Of a DNA stretch of 29,451 nt, positions 6,418-15,228 are shown piece after piece. Source of the DNA: Chloroflexota bacterium (GTDB taxonomy: Bacteria; Chloroflexota; Ktedonobacteria; Ktedonobacterales; Ktedonobacteraceae); NCBI GenBank assembly GCA_005879655.1, contig VBJK01000093.1, positions 1 to 29,451 of the forward strand, given 5' to 3'. The translations under genes and the position numbers were made by a program. The notes beneath the pieces were generated by a model. That model was not told where the DNA came from. It ran no database searches and was given only the letters and a program-made list of their open reading frames with translations. Positions within the stretch are counted from its first letter, which is position 1; every line of letters starts with the position of its first letter.

Positions 6418-8964
6418 ATGCGGTCGAGTGTACTTGATCAGAAGCCTTCGTTGGACATGGATGTTCATAAGTCGGGTCATAAGCCCTCTTACCAGACCCG
6501 CAAACCCAAATCTCCCCCGTATAGCCTAATAAAAGTATTCACCCCCGCAGAAGGTTGGCTCGCCTTAATTTTGCTCACCATTGCTCTGTACAGCGTTGCC
6601 TACTCGATTGTAGAGGCAAAGTGGGTGAGTAACAGCCCACTATTATACTGGAGTCCAGCGGTAGGTCTATTAGTTGGTCTGCTGATCTCCAAGACGCCGC
6701 GTGCACCGCAACCGGTATTGCATGTGGGGGCATGTCTTGTTGGTCATTGGCTGGCCATCTGGCTGACCAGTGTGGTTGCCTATCATATTTCCTGGATAGT
6801 ACTGCTAGCTGGCTTGCGTGAAGCATTCACAGGCAATATTGCAGCCGGTTCGGTGATCAGCGCTGAGAGACTCTTTTTCTTTTACCTCACCTTCCTGACC
6901 TATTTCCTGGGCTACTTTGGGAGCTGGTTGATCTATCGTGCACACCTACCATGGCTAGTAGCCCTTGTCTATTGCTCTATATTGCTGGTCAATCTCAATT
7001 ACGTCAAGCAAGATCTTTTATTTCTGGTCGTGATCCTGGTGGGATCTCTGATGTTGTTGATCGCAAGAGTGCGTCTGGCGAGCCAAGTATACCAGTGGAA
7101 ACGAGAAGGTTTACATACCGACCATGCATGGTTGCGCTCGATTACTTGGCGTTGTATGCAGATTGCGGCGCTATTGGCTGTGCTTTCGTTATGCTTGAGT
7201 GGGCTGTTGCCCGCATTTCAACAGACGCAAGTGGGAAAACAATTTTGGGATAATATCAATAATGCATGGACAAACATTATCAATGGTCATGTCTCACTAG
7301 AAAATCCCTCCGGCGTATTACAGGCATACCAGGAGCCAGCGAATTTCTTTGGAGATCAGTTGACGATCACTGGTTCGGTCCGTTTGCCGGTAGGAGAAGT
7401 ACTAAATTATAGGAGCAGTGACACGGCTCCCCATTATCTGGAAGGGTTTACGTTTGACACCTTTAATGGGCATACCTGGACTAGCTCATTGACACAAGAA
7501 AACAGTAGGTTCTTTAATGCAGATGAGGCTTTGCCGCTAGATGCACGGGTGCGTACCCATTCTCAGGTGACAGTAACGGTCTCTCTCGTACAGCCACCAG
7601 AGGGGACCAAGCCTTATATCTTTGGACCCGCGCAACCTCTGAAATTTGATATCCCGACTATTGTCTATAACGATGGTACCGCCGGAATGTGGGTACAGGG
7701 CAGTCCTCTCACCAAAGGGCAAGCGTACAATGTCCTTGCGGAAATGCCTAGCAACAGTGCAGCAGTGTTAGCCAGTGTGCCATTACCAGAGAAAGCTCCC
7801 CAGGTCTGGCACGCTGATCGTAAATTCCCAATTTTAAATATGTATTATATGCAACGCCCTCGTGACCTTTCACCGCAAGTCTCCATCTTGACGAAACAGT
7901 TAACCGCTAACACAGCTGACGCATATACAGCTTTAAAGTCGATAGAGCATTACTTTGGAGATCAGAAGACCTTTACCTACTCCGTGGATAATCCGCCAAT
8001 TCCTGACAATATTGATGTAGTTGATTGGTTGTTGCAGCAGCATCGTGGCTATTGTACGTACTATGCCAGCGCAATGGCCATCATGGGACGTTTACTTAAC
8101 ATTCCCACACGGATAGCCAATGGTTTTAGTAACGGTCATTATGACCAGCAACGTCAAAAATGGGTGGCTGAGGGGACTGACGCCCATAGCTGGGTGCAAG
8201 CCTACTTCCCTGCACATGGCTGGGTTAATTTTGATCCTACACCTGGCTATTCCCTGGATGCGACACAGCAGCTGCCAACGCAGGCAACGCCTACACCTGT
8301 GGCCGCAAAATCTGATGCCAAACCCACGCCGCAGGCACAAGCCACTAGCACGGCTAAAAATGATGGACAGGTCATTCCGCCAATGCCTAGCTCTACAGCC
8401 CCAGCACATAGTACTAGTAGTGCAGTTAATCAGACAGTACTTATCTGGTTATCAGTCGTTGTACTGGTGTTATCTGTACTGGTGCTGCTTGCAGCTTTCG
8501 TCAGGCACTGGTGGCGCAACCTCTATGCCCATAGTACATTGATAGCTGGCCTATTCTGGCGTTTCTGCTGGATTACCAGTCGCGCTGGTCTCTCGCCCAA
8601 ACCATGGCAGACCCCCTACGAGTATAGTAGCCAGTTGAGCGAGCACTTATTTCAAGCCCCGTCGAGGAAGGACATTGGTTCCCGCCACCTCGCCACAGGG
8701 AGAGTCTACATGCCAAATCCTAATGAGTCAAATAGAAATCCATTAGCACAAAATAACTCTCCTTTCCACCAGCTCACCGAGCTGTTTGTGCGTGACCGTT
8801 GGGGTGCTCCTTATGCCGTACCGCAACGGCAGGAGGAGCAACAGATGGAGCAATTGTGGCCTACGTTGCGTAACACTGCTTTGTTTCAATCCCTCAAACG
8901 GGTCGCGAAAGGACATTCACTTCTACTGCCTCCCCAGAAGAAAAGTATACACACTAAATCCTAA
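6418..8964 (+). CDS. TgpA-like multi-pass membrane protein with transglutaminase domain
   Basis: The 848-residue protein has the TgpA layout: a cluster of membrane helices in residues about 45-270 (for example LALILLTIALYSVAY and FFFYLTFLTYFLGYFG), a large outside part, a transglutaminase-like domain, a Pro/Thr/Ala-rich linker (about 625-670), one more helix (VLIWLSVVVLVLSVLVLLAAF) and a cytoplasmic tail in the position of DUF4129. The catalytic triad is complete: Cys546 in HRGYCTYYASAM, His590 in GTDAHSWVQ and Asp606 in WVNFDPTPG. The start follows AGAGGAG at good spacing. In many genomes such genes sit with a MoxR ATPase and a DUF58 gene; neither is present here. Substrates are unknown; peptide cross-linking or protease-like turnover at the cell envelope is plausible. 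Confidence 0.9.
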   Translation: MRSSVLDQKPSLDMDVHKSGHKPSYQTRKPKSPPYSLIKVFTPAEGWLALILLTIALYSVAYSIVEAKWVSNSPLLYWSPAVGLLVGLLISKTPRAPQPVLHVGACLVGHWLAIWLTSVVAYHISWIVLLAGLREAFTGNIAAGSVISAERLFFFYLTFLTYFLGYFGSWLIYRAHLPWLVALVYCSILLVNLNYVKQDLLFLVVILVGSLMLLIARVRLASQVYQWKREGLHTDHAWLRSITWRCMQIAALLAVLSLCLSGLLPAFQQTQVGKQFWDNINNAWTNIINGHVSLENPSGVLQAYQEPANFFGDQLTITGSVRLPVGEVLNYRSSDTAPHYLEGFTFDTFNGHTWTSSLTQENSRFFNADEALPLDARVRTHSQVTVTVSLVQPPEGTKPYIFGPAQPLKFDIPTIVYNDGTAGMWVQGSPLTKGQAYNVLAEMPSNSAAVLASVPLPEKAPQVWHADRKFPILNMYYMQRPRDLSPQVSILTKQLTANTADAYTALKSIEHYFGDQKTFTYSVDNPPIPDNIDVVDWLLQQHRGYCTYYASAMAIMGRLLNIPTRIANGFSNGHYDQQRQKWVAEGTDAHSWVQAYFPAHGWVNFDPTPGYSLDATQQLPTQATPTPVAAKSDAKPTPQAQATSTAKNDGQVIPPMPSSTAPAHSTSSAVNQTVLIWLSVVVLVLSVLVLLAAFVRHWWRNLYAHSTLIAGLFWRFCWITSRAGLSPKPWQTPYEYSSQLSEHLFQAPSRKDIGSRHLATGRVYMPNPNESNRNPLAQNNSPFHQLTELFVRDRWGAPYAVPQRQEEQQMEQLWPTLRNTALFQSLKRVAKGHSLLLPPQKKSIHTKS

Positions 8965-9002
8965 TAATTCAAGTAGAATGCATTATGAGCATTATGGCAC
9001 CA

Positions 9003-9041
9003 ATAAGTCACCCGCCGCGCTGGGCGCGGTGGGTGACTTAT
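9003..9041. terminator. Bidirectional hairpin between convergent genes
   Basis: ATAAGTCACCCGCCGCGC pairs with GCGCGGTGGGTGACTTAT around a TGG loop, 18 bp with one G-T mismatch. It sits between the stop of the TgpA-like gene (8964) and the stop of the convergent CHAT–Clp gene (9055). There is no long T run on either side, so termination efficiency is uncertain, but position and stability suit a shared terminator. Confidence 0.7.
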
Positions 9042-9054
9042 GTGAGCGATAGTA

Positions 9055-12000
9055 TTATCCAGCGCTCAGCTCAGCATCAGCAAGCATCGTATCATCGTCC
9101 ATCTCGACTAGCTCAGCAGGAATAGCGGGGATCTCGATTTCCAGCTTCCCATTGGTAGCGTGCACGCGTACCTCGCCGTTTTGTGGAATATTCGCTAGCA
9201 GGATACGCAAACTCAATGGGACCGTAAGCATCTTCTCAATGACACGACGTAATGGCCGTGCTCCTTGCGTCTGACTGAAGCCCTCCCTGGCCAAAAGATC
9301 AATCGCACTATCTTCTGCGTGCAAGATCAATCCCTGTTCAAGCAGACGAGCCGCCAGTTCATTCATCTGCAAACGAGTGATCGCGCGAGCCTGCTCTTTA
9401 TCCAGAGGATGGAAGATAATGACATCGTCAATACGGTTAAGAAACTCAGGACGGAAGGTCTGACGCAAGCGCTCCATTAAGCGTTCACGCTGCATCTGTT
9501 CACCGGTCTCTTTGATGTTTGCACGGAAGCCACTGGGCATAGAACGACCGAGCATCTCCGTACCTACATTTGAAGTCATGATCCAGATTGCATGTTGCGC
9601 ATCAACGGTATGTCCCTGTGCGTCGGTAAGGCGGCCAGCATCAAATACCTGTAGGAAGAGGTCGAATACCTCTGGATGAGCTTTTTCCAGTTCATCCAGC
9701 AGCACAACGCAATGCGGGCGTCGTCGCAATTTCCCGGTCAACTGTCCTTCCTGATCATAGCCAACATAGCCGGGCGGTGCTCCGATCATACGCGATACGG
9801 CATGCTTTTCCATATACTCAGACATATCTACACGTATCAGGTGCTCAGGAGAACCAAAGACCTCCGTCGCCAACGCCCGCGCCAGTTCAGTCTTACCCAC
9901 ACCAGTAGGACCAAGGAACAAGAAGACACCAGAGGGACGATTACGCGGCTTGAGACCAGCTCGCGCGACCTGTATAGCCTGAGCAACGCGGACAATGGCT
10001 TCGTCCTGACCAATAACACGGTCACGCAAGCGAGCATCCAAGCTTAGCAAACGGTCACGCTCCTCACGGCCAGGTGCTCTCACCGGGATACCCGTACGAT
10101 GAGAAATAATCTCTGCAATCATGGGGGCAGTAATGGAGAGTGAATCTTCATCACTATTTTGCTGTTCTTGCTCTTCATGCTCCTCTTTCTCCATTAAGAG
10201 GATACGTGCCTGTGAACAAGCCTCGTCAAGTACGCTACACGCCTTATCGGGTAAGCGCAGATTGGGAAGGTACCGTACGGAGAGTTGGACTGCTGCACGC
10301 AAAGCCTCGTCAGTAATCGGTGTGCCATGGTGCTGTTCGTAGAGTGAGCGCATCCCTTTGAGGATCTCCAGGGCTTCGTCAGACGATGGCTCTTCGATCA
10401 GCACGGGGCGCAACCGTCGCTCCATCGCAGCATCCTTCTCGATCAGACGAAACTCTTGCGGTGTGGTAGCGCCGATGCAACGTAAACGCCCACCAGCGAG
10501 AGCTGGCTTAAGAATACCTGCTGCGTCGATACTACCATCGGCAGCCCGTCCGGTACCAATCAACAGATGCATCTCATCAATGAAGAGAATAATATTGCCA
10601 TTCCCTTCAGCCTCTTCCAACACCTTCAAGAGTCGCTCTTCAAACTCACCCCGATATTTTGTACCTGCTACTAGCGAACTCGCCGATAATTCAATCAAGC
10701 GTTTGCCACGCAGTTCAGGTGGGACCTTGCCATCCACAATGCGCTGTGCCAGTCCATAGACAATAGTTGTCTTGCCAACACCAGAATCGCCGAGCAAGAT
10801 AGGATTATTGCGATCTTTGAGCATTAATGTCTGCATCAAGAGACGCATCTCCTTCTCACGTCCGATCAGAGGAGTCAACTGCTTATTGGTGGCCTGCTTG
10901 GTAAGATCGCGTCCCAAGCGCTCCAGAACAGAACTGCTGCCTTTAGCAACCCCTTCTGGACCGATCGCACCAGGTAACTCCTCTGGCACTGCTTCAGAAC
11001 CGGGATTGGCCGAAGGCACGAGTTCGAGCAAAGCGCGTGCGTTGCTTTGCAAGATCAAGTCGATCAACTGCGCAGGATTAATGCCCAACTTTGTCAGTAA
11101 CTCATGAGTCACGCCATCGCCCTCGCTTAACACAGCTTGTGCAATGGCACGCTCATCAACAGAAGAAGATCCTACACCAACTGCATTGCGCTCAGCAGTT
11201 TGCAAAATTTCTTTACAGCGGCGTGTTGGGAGAATAGGTGTATCAATGGTTGCTTTACCTGAACCGAGGGCCAAGCGAATCACATCACGCACTTGCTTGG
11301 GAGAAAATCCCAATGAGCGCAAGGCATCCTGCGTACATCCACCATCTAACTTGGTGAGAGCAATAAACAGGTGAGGTGTGCCGAGGTAGTCCTTATGCAT
11401 GCGTCTGGCCTCGCCTAAAGCGAGTTCGAGGACGGCACGTAAGAAGCGGCGGTCAGGAGTATTACTCGATGGAAAAATTGGGGCCATAATATGACTATCA
11501 TCAAACGAATCAAACTGCGGTTCAAGAGGACGTTCTTTTGTTGCCAGGGAGCTTGCTACCAAGCGTTGTGTAGGATCACCATAGAGCATGAAGCTCATCC
11601 ACGACACATCATCAGTATAATGCTGTGCCATAGCGTAGCGTGTACGACGTAAGGCTTCACCTACAGTAACACCGTCAGCCACGTCTTGGTAAAAGAGTGC
11701 AACGAACTCGCGCATACGCACTGTTGCGATTGGCCAACGTGGCGCGACCACTGCGCCACTGCCAGCTGTCAACAAATTGCTGGCGAGACGCTCTGTTGCT
11801 TCATCGCGTTCTTGCTGGCTCAGTGCTGTATTGCCAGAACGAAGCTGCCGTTCATCTTCATGATAACTGAGAAATACGAGAGGACGACGGGGCAACGATT
11901 GAAATAATTGCTCAATCGCACTGCCGTCCAGACGCGAGTTTCCGGCTAATGCCAGCACAGGCTCCCCTTGCCCACCCGTGAGTGGTAAAGGACCGGCATA

Positions 12001-12303
12001 ATGTAAAACATGGGGCGTTTCACTGCTAATACGCATGCGCATCTCTAACTGATTCGCCTGCTGTCGATAGAGAATGCTACGTGAGACTGATTCGGGAAGA
12101 CTCGTGCACAAGGTTGCGACTTCTTCCTCTGCGCCTGGGCGTTCCCCGGTGGGATTTACCAGAAAAAGTACCGATAAGCCCTGTGCCTCACGCCGCCCTA
12201 ATTTGCGTGTGGGACGTTCGGAAAATGCGGAGCGTGGTAGCCCCTCACCCAGGGTATCTCCGGGGTGTTCGTGCTGAGAATGAGAGGGACATCCAGACGA
12301 CAC
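9055..12303 (-). CDS. CHAT-like domain fused to ClpA/ClpC-type AAA+ unfoldase (main frame)
   Basis: Residues from about 22 to 260 are the C-terminal part of a CHAT (caspase-like) fold: FLVNPTGERPGAEEEVATL, HVLHYAGPL (98-106), PLVFLSYHEDE, GAVVAPRWPI and an FYxxVxxGxxxxEALR helix. Both dyad motifs are changed: the usual GHG reads GPL and the usual LSACxT reads LSYHED, so protease activity is unlikely. A Clp N domain follows (about 285-420), then AAA+ D1 (Walker A GDSGVGKT 505-512, Walker B ILFIDEM 572-578) and D2 (GPTGVGKT 798-805, VVLLDELEKA with D870/E871). The coiled-coil M domain is nearly absent, as in ClpA. The D2 loop that carries LGF in ClpP partners reads SGF. The first 20 or so residues of this frame are not coding; the true N-terminus lies in another frame at 12252-12593. 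Confidence 0.87.
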   Translation of the reverse strand: MSSGCPSHSQHEHPGDTLGEGLPRSAFSERPTRKLGRREAQGLSVLFLVNPTGERPGAEEEVATLCTSLPESVSRSILYRQQANQLEMRMRISSETPHVLHYAGPLPLTGGQGEPVLALAGNSRLDGSAIEQLFQSLPRRPLVFLSYHEDERQLRSGNTALSQQERDEATERLASNLLTAGSGAVVAPRWPIATVRMREFVALFYQDVADGVTVGEALRRTRYAMAQHYTDDVSWMSFMLYGDPTQRLVASSLATKERPLEPQFDSFDDSHIMAPIFPSSNTPDRRFLRAVLELALGEARRMHKDYLGTPHLFIALTKLDGGCTQDALRSLGFSPKQVRDVIRLALGSGKATIDTPILPTRRCKEILQTAERNAVGVGSSSVDERAIAQAVLSEGDGVTHELLTKLGINPAQLIDLILQSNARALLELVPSANPGSEAVPEELPGAIGPEGVAKGSSSVLERLGRDLTKQATNKQLTPLIGREKEMRLLMQTLMLKDRNNPILLGDSGVGKTTIVYGLAQRIVDGKVPPELRGKRLIELSASSLVAGTKYRGEFEERLLKVLEEAEGNGNIILFIDEMHLLIGTGRAADGSIDAAGILKPALAGGRLRCIGATTPQEFRLIEKDAAMERRLRPVLIEEPSSDEALEILKGMRSLYEQHHGTPITDEALRAAVQLSVRYLPNLRLPDKACSVLDEACSQARILLMEKEEHEEQEQQNSDEDSLSITAPMIAEIISHRTGIPVRAPGREERDRLLSLDARLRDRVIGQDEAIVRVAQAIQVARAGLKPRNRPSGVFLFLGPTGVGKTELARALATEVFGSPEHLIRVDMSEYMEKHAVSRMIGAPPGYVGYDQEGQLTGKLRRRPHCVVLLDELEKAHPEVFDLFLQVFDAGRLTDAQGHTVDAQHAIWIMTSNVGTEMLGRSMPSGFRANIKETGEQMQRERLMERLRQTFRPEFLNRIDDVIIFHPLDKEQARAITRLQMNELAARLLEQGLILHAEDSAIDLLAREGFSQTQGARPLRRVIEKMLTVPLSLRILLANIPQNGEVRVHATNGKLEIEIPAIPAELVEMDDDTMLADAELSAG

Positions 12304-12593
12304 AGAGCTTCTTGCAATGGGTTGGGGAGCATAATATCAAAGAGGAAGCGTCCTAGCGCAAGCAACGAGTCGGTGACGACACTCAGCTTCGCTGTCTGAC
12401 GCTTCACGTCGCCGGAGACAAGTGAGTACATTGATTGTGAAGCCGCTTGCAAGGCACGACGTAACCGCTCACGCGTTTCAACGCTGAGATCAGTACTATA
12501 CTCCTGGCCCGCTACCGGACCATCGGGAAGATCTAAGCGAAAACGGTAATTAAAGTCTGTACGTACTATACTTAAAAAGGCTGGTTGTTCCAT
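12198..12593 (-). CDS. N-terminal fragment of the CHAT–Clp protein (frameshifted)
   Basis: The first 114 or so residues match the region before and inside the start of a CHAT domain: ALGRFLFDIMLPNPLQEAL followed by VPLILSTNTPEIPW, where relatives read LLLSTDxPEIPWELLxDG. After IPW (near 12250) the frame reads unrelated residues to a stop at 12198, while the family match continues in the frame of the long downstream gene from about LPRSAFSERP. Relatives have roughly 12-20 residues between the two points, so a short segment seems missing, with a length of 3n+1 nt to explain the shift. The ATG at 12593 follows GGAAGAG and is the true gene start; the fragment and the frame at 9055-12303 are one gene. 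Confidence 0.75.
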   Translation of the reverse strand: MEQPAFLSIVRTDFNYRFRLDLPDGPVAGQEYSTDLSVETRERLRRALQAASQSMYSLVSGDVKRQTAKLSVVTDSLLALGRFLFDIMLPNPLQEALCRLDVPLILSTNTPEIPWVRGYHAPHFPNVPHAN

Positions 12594-12624
12594 GGATTCG
12601 TCTCTTCCACAATCTTCCCGTGAA

Positions 12625-12650
12625 ATTGTATGGTAACAAGATTGTTACAA
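12625..12650 (-). promoter_or_regulatory. Palindromic operator and -10 element upstream of the CHAT–Clp gene
   Basis: A perfect inverted repeat GTAACAA-GA-TTGTTAC (12633-12648) lies directly upstream of a good -10 sequence, TACAAT on the minus strand (12625-12630), 32 bases before the start at 12593. A binding site at this place would overlap the promoter spacer, a typical repressor position. No clear -35 is seen. The regulator is unknown. Half-sites of the same form (TGTAACAT and ATGTTACA) occur upstream of ino1. Confidence 0.5.
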
Positions 12651-12718
12651 AAACAAACATGAGCTATAGCAAGTGCAGTATACGAGGCAGGACGCATAGG
12701 TGTCAATAGGCCATTTCA

Positions 12719-14821
12719 CTACTTACACTCAAACGACTTATCCTGGCCGTCCATCACAAGATCTATGTGTTTTCCTGCTCCATTGAGTGTACCACAATTC
12801 GCCGCGCTTGGTAGGATAGTAAGGTCTAGTTCGGGAAATGTACTAGATTGCCGCTGTACAAGTAAGGTGTATGGACCAGAACTCAGCGCTGGTACATGCC
12901 AGGAGAGTGTTACGGTCATGCTACAGTTCTTGGGAATGACGACCCAGCCACTAAACATGGCACGTTGCGCTTCATCACTGACAAAATTCGTTGGCGCGCC
13001 CACTTTATTTAGCGGATGATTCAGCCCCGCATAAGGGTCATTTAACATAGTTGTTGCCGGACCCGCGCCAATCCTGCTGACACCATCTGCGCACAGCAGG
13101 TCTCCGTTACCATAAATGTCGTTGAGAGGACAGGGGCCATATCCAGCACCACAGAAGGGCTGTCCGCTGTCAAAGCCATCTCCTGCGAGAAACGTACTGT
13201 TGGGAGGAACATAAACGCGGATATAGTCGCGGTAGGTATCGAGACCATAGACCGGGCCAAGCTGGTTATAAACGAGATGCAATTGTAAGTTATGGGTAGC
13301 TCCACCTTGTGCATCTAATGTCACTTCATCATGCATGATGGTCCGCACGTATTGCGAGGCTTTGCTCGCGCTAACGTTTGCCTGCACGACATAGAGACCA
13401 TCATGTGTCAGCGAACGATCCATTGCCGCCGCCGCACCCATGTCGAGCAAGAGCGCCTCAATCTGAGGATTGGTGACATAGAGCTGCACATCCTTCGTTT
13501 TCAGTGCAGTGAGTGTTTCGCGGGCAAGGCCGATGAATTCATCGGCTGGCGCATGACGAACATGATCCATCAAGGTACGAGAGAGCATTGCCGCAAAGAG
13601 CTTGCGCGCCTGGAGCGGATCATCAACATGTTCAACGATCTCTTCTTTACGAATACCATCATTATCGAGTTGATAATAGTGCAGGCGCTCTTCTAAATTC
13701 TGTGCAGTGATGGTCTCATGATAAGCGGGCAACGTCAATGGTCCCGTAATCTGCAAGACACGTCCAATGAAGACTGGCGAGAAAAGGATCAAGCCATCCA
13801 CTTGGTGTCCAAATTCGTACTTGTACGCGTCCAGTGCCAGACGTGCGGAGGTGGGAAAATCAGCCGAGAGGTTTGAGTCGCGCAAACCCCAATTGGGAAT
13901 GGGCCACCATAAGCGGTATGGCATGGGGGCCAATTTTCCCATATTGGGGGCCGTAGGATTTCTCTCCTCAAAGGGACCGATATCTTTGAGCGTAAATGGT
14001 GCAATACGCCCACCACTAATCTGTAGCTCGCCAAATTGTCCGGTAAAACCTCCGGTTGGGCGTAGCTCCGAGCGGTCCATTGTTTGCACCAGCAATGTGC
14101 GCGCTTCGTTCACACCCAATAGCCAACCTACAGCGTCCACTAGACTAGTGCCCTGCGACAGCTCAGCTCGTACCTGGGGGATAGCTTGTAGCACAATGGT
14201 AAGCTGCTGCCGTTGTTCAGCGCTGATCGGCAGTGTATTAAGTGAGACTGATTGTGAGAGCGTCTGTATCGTAGCTAGGTGCGGCAAGAGGGACTGTATT
14301 GTGTTCGCCATCAGTACTAGCATAGCAGGTGTCACCAGAGGCTGCTGGCTATCATTTAACAGCGGCCCACGAAATGTTGGGGCTAGCACGAAAGCCGTCT
14401 TTACTAGCACTTGTCCACAAGCCGCAACCTCTATGCCAATCTTAGCTAGAGCCTCTAACGAATGCAGCTGTTGCGGCCAGACCTGCGCCGCCACTCCAGC
14501 AGCAGCATCGTGCTGTAACATAGCCACACTTTGCTCAAAATCGCTTTGTGCAACCACGAACTCCTGTTGCGCCAGCTGTAGTTTCTTGACATCTAGCAAG
14601 CCTGTAGAATGAGCCTGCGCGCTGCTAAAGATCGCTTTGACCTGTAGCAAATGCGCAACGCCGTTGTGGGTATAGCTATAGATCATGCACGCATTTAGTT
14701 CTTCAAAAATGAGCAGAAGTCCTGGTATGAAGAGTACGATTAGCAGAGCAATGGCAAGCGGCTTCCTATAGCGAGCAATGCGACTCTCGATCTTGACGGC
14801 CTCCGGCTCAGCAACGGGCAT
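12719..14821 (-). CDS. DUF4012 domain protein, membrane-anchored
   Basis: The protein of 700 residues has one membrane helix near the N-terminus (LAIALLIVLFIPGLLLIF) after a basic ARYRK stretch, then a long extracellular part. The central segment LVQTMDRSELRPTGGFTGQFGELQISGG, with the DSNLSADFPTSARLALDAY and VDGLILFSPVFIGRVLQITGP motifs, is characteristic of DUF4012, a family of unknown function common in actinobacteria and Chloroflexota and often near polysaccharide genes. The C-terminal part has a few cysteines (QPFCGAGYGPC) that may form disulfides. The start at 14821 was chosen over 14839 because AAGGAG lies inside the first codons of the longer version, nine bases before this ATG. The gene is followed by the CHAT–Clp gene on the same strand, 125 bp away. 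Confidence 0.88.
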   Translation of the reverse strand: MPVAEPEAVKIESRIARYRKPLAIALLIVLFIPGLLLIFEELNACMIYSYTHNGVAHLLQVKAIFSSAQAHSTGLLDVKKLQLAQQEFVVAQSDFEQSVAMLQHDAAAGVAAQVWPQQLHSLEALAKIGIEVAACGQVLVKTAFVLAPTFRGPLLNDSQQPLVTPAMLVLMANTIQSLLPHLATIQTLSQSVSLNTLPISAEQRQQLTIVLQAIPQVRAELSQGTSLVDAVGWLLGVNEARTLLVQTMDRSELRPTGGFTGQFGELQISGGRIAPFTLKDIGPFEERNPTAPNMGKLAPMPYRLWWPIPNWGLRDSNLSADFPTSARLALDAYKYEFGHQVDGLILFSPVFIGRVLQITGPLTLPAYHETITAQNLEERLHYYQLDNDGIRKEEIVEHVDDPLQARKLFAAMLSRTLMDHVRHAPADEFIGLARETLTALKTKDVQLYVTNPQIEALLLDMGAAAAMDRSLTHDGLYVVQANVSASKASQYVRTIMHDEVTLDAQGGATHNLQLHLVYNQLGPVYGLDTYRDYIRVYVPPNSTFLAGDGFDSGQPFCGAGYGPCPLNDIYGNGDLLCADGVSRIGAGPATTMLNDPYAGLNHPLNKVGAPTNFVSDEAQRAMFSGWVVIPKNCSMTVTLSWHVPALSSGPYTLLVQRQSSTFPELDLTILPSAANCGTLNGAGKHIDLVMDGQDKSFECK

Positions 14822-14839
14822 GCCCATTCTCTCCTTCAT

Positions 14840-15010
14840 AGATCAACCCCACCTATCCATCGCGCAACGCAAGCCCGTTGATCAACCCCACCTATCCATA
14901 CCGCAACGCGCAGGGCACCCACAAGGGATGCCCCTACAATGGTACGCACGCGTCCTGTGATGCGCGTTCGTACCATTGCAGGGGCATCCCTTGTGGGTAC
15001 CCTGTAAGGG
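14840..15010. repeat. Tandem and inverted repeats upstream of the DUF4012 gene
   Basis: Two direct copies of GATCAACCCCACCTATCCAT begin at 14840 and 14879. They are followed by a near-perfect inverted repeat with 41-bp arms (14912-14952 and 14963-15003, three mismatches) around a 10-base loop. The arm begins AGGGCACCCACAAGGGATGC, related to the AGGGCAACCACAAGGGATTG in the repeat near 2692. The rest of the gap to 15228 shows no convincing gene; the open frame that crosses it is composed of the repeat arms. Confidence 0.75.
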
Positions 15011-15228
15011 CGAACGCCCGTTCTGTAAGGCTTATTTAGCAGGTATTGTCCCTCGTGGGTGTCCTGCGTGGCTTTGACCTCATTTTTTGTCTTGCCAGCG
15101 TTACCGATGTATGCTCCAAAAAACGTTAAAGCGTCTCTGTTGTTGTACTGCACAGTAAAAACCCCTATCTTCACATGCGGGATGCTTCACTGCATACAAC
15201 GCATAAGACGGCTTAATAGTTGCATGTT

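Noticed and set aside
12236..12256. Programmed frameshift or translational bypass in the CHAT–Clp gene
   Set aside because: No slippery heptamer or matching take-off and landing codons were seen, and coding residues appear to be missing instead of extra bases being present.
13767..14612. 281-codon open frame on the plus strand
   Set aside because: It is antisense to the DUF4012 gene. It is rich in Cys, Ser and Pro, as expected from a shadow frame, and has no start signal.
14836..15174. 112-codon open frame on the minus strand
   Set aside because: Its product is a translation of the tandem and inverted repeats (IGGVD and RVPTRDAP repeats).
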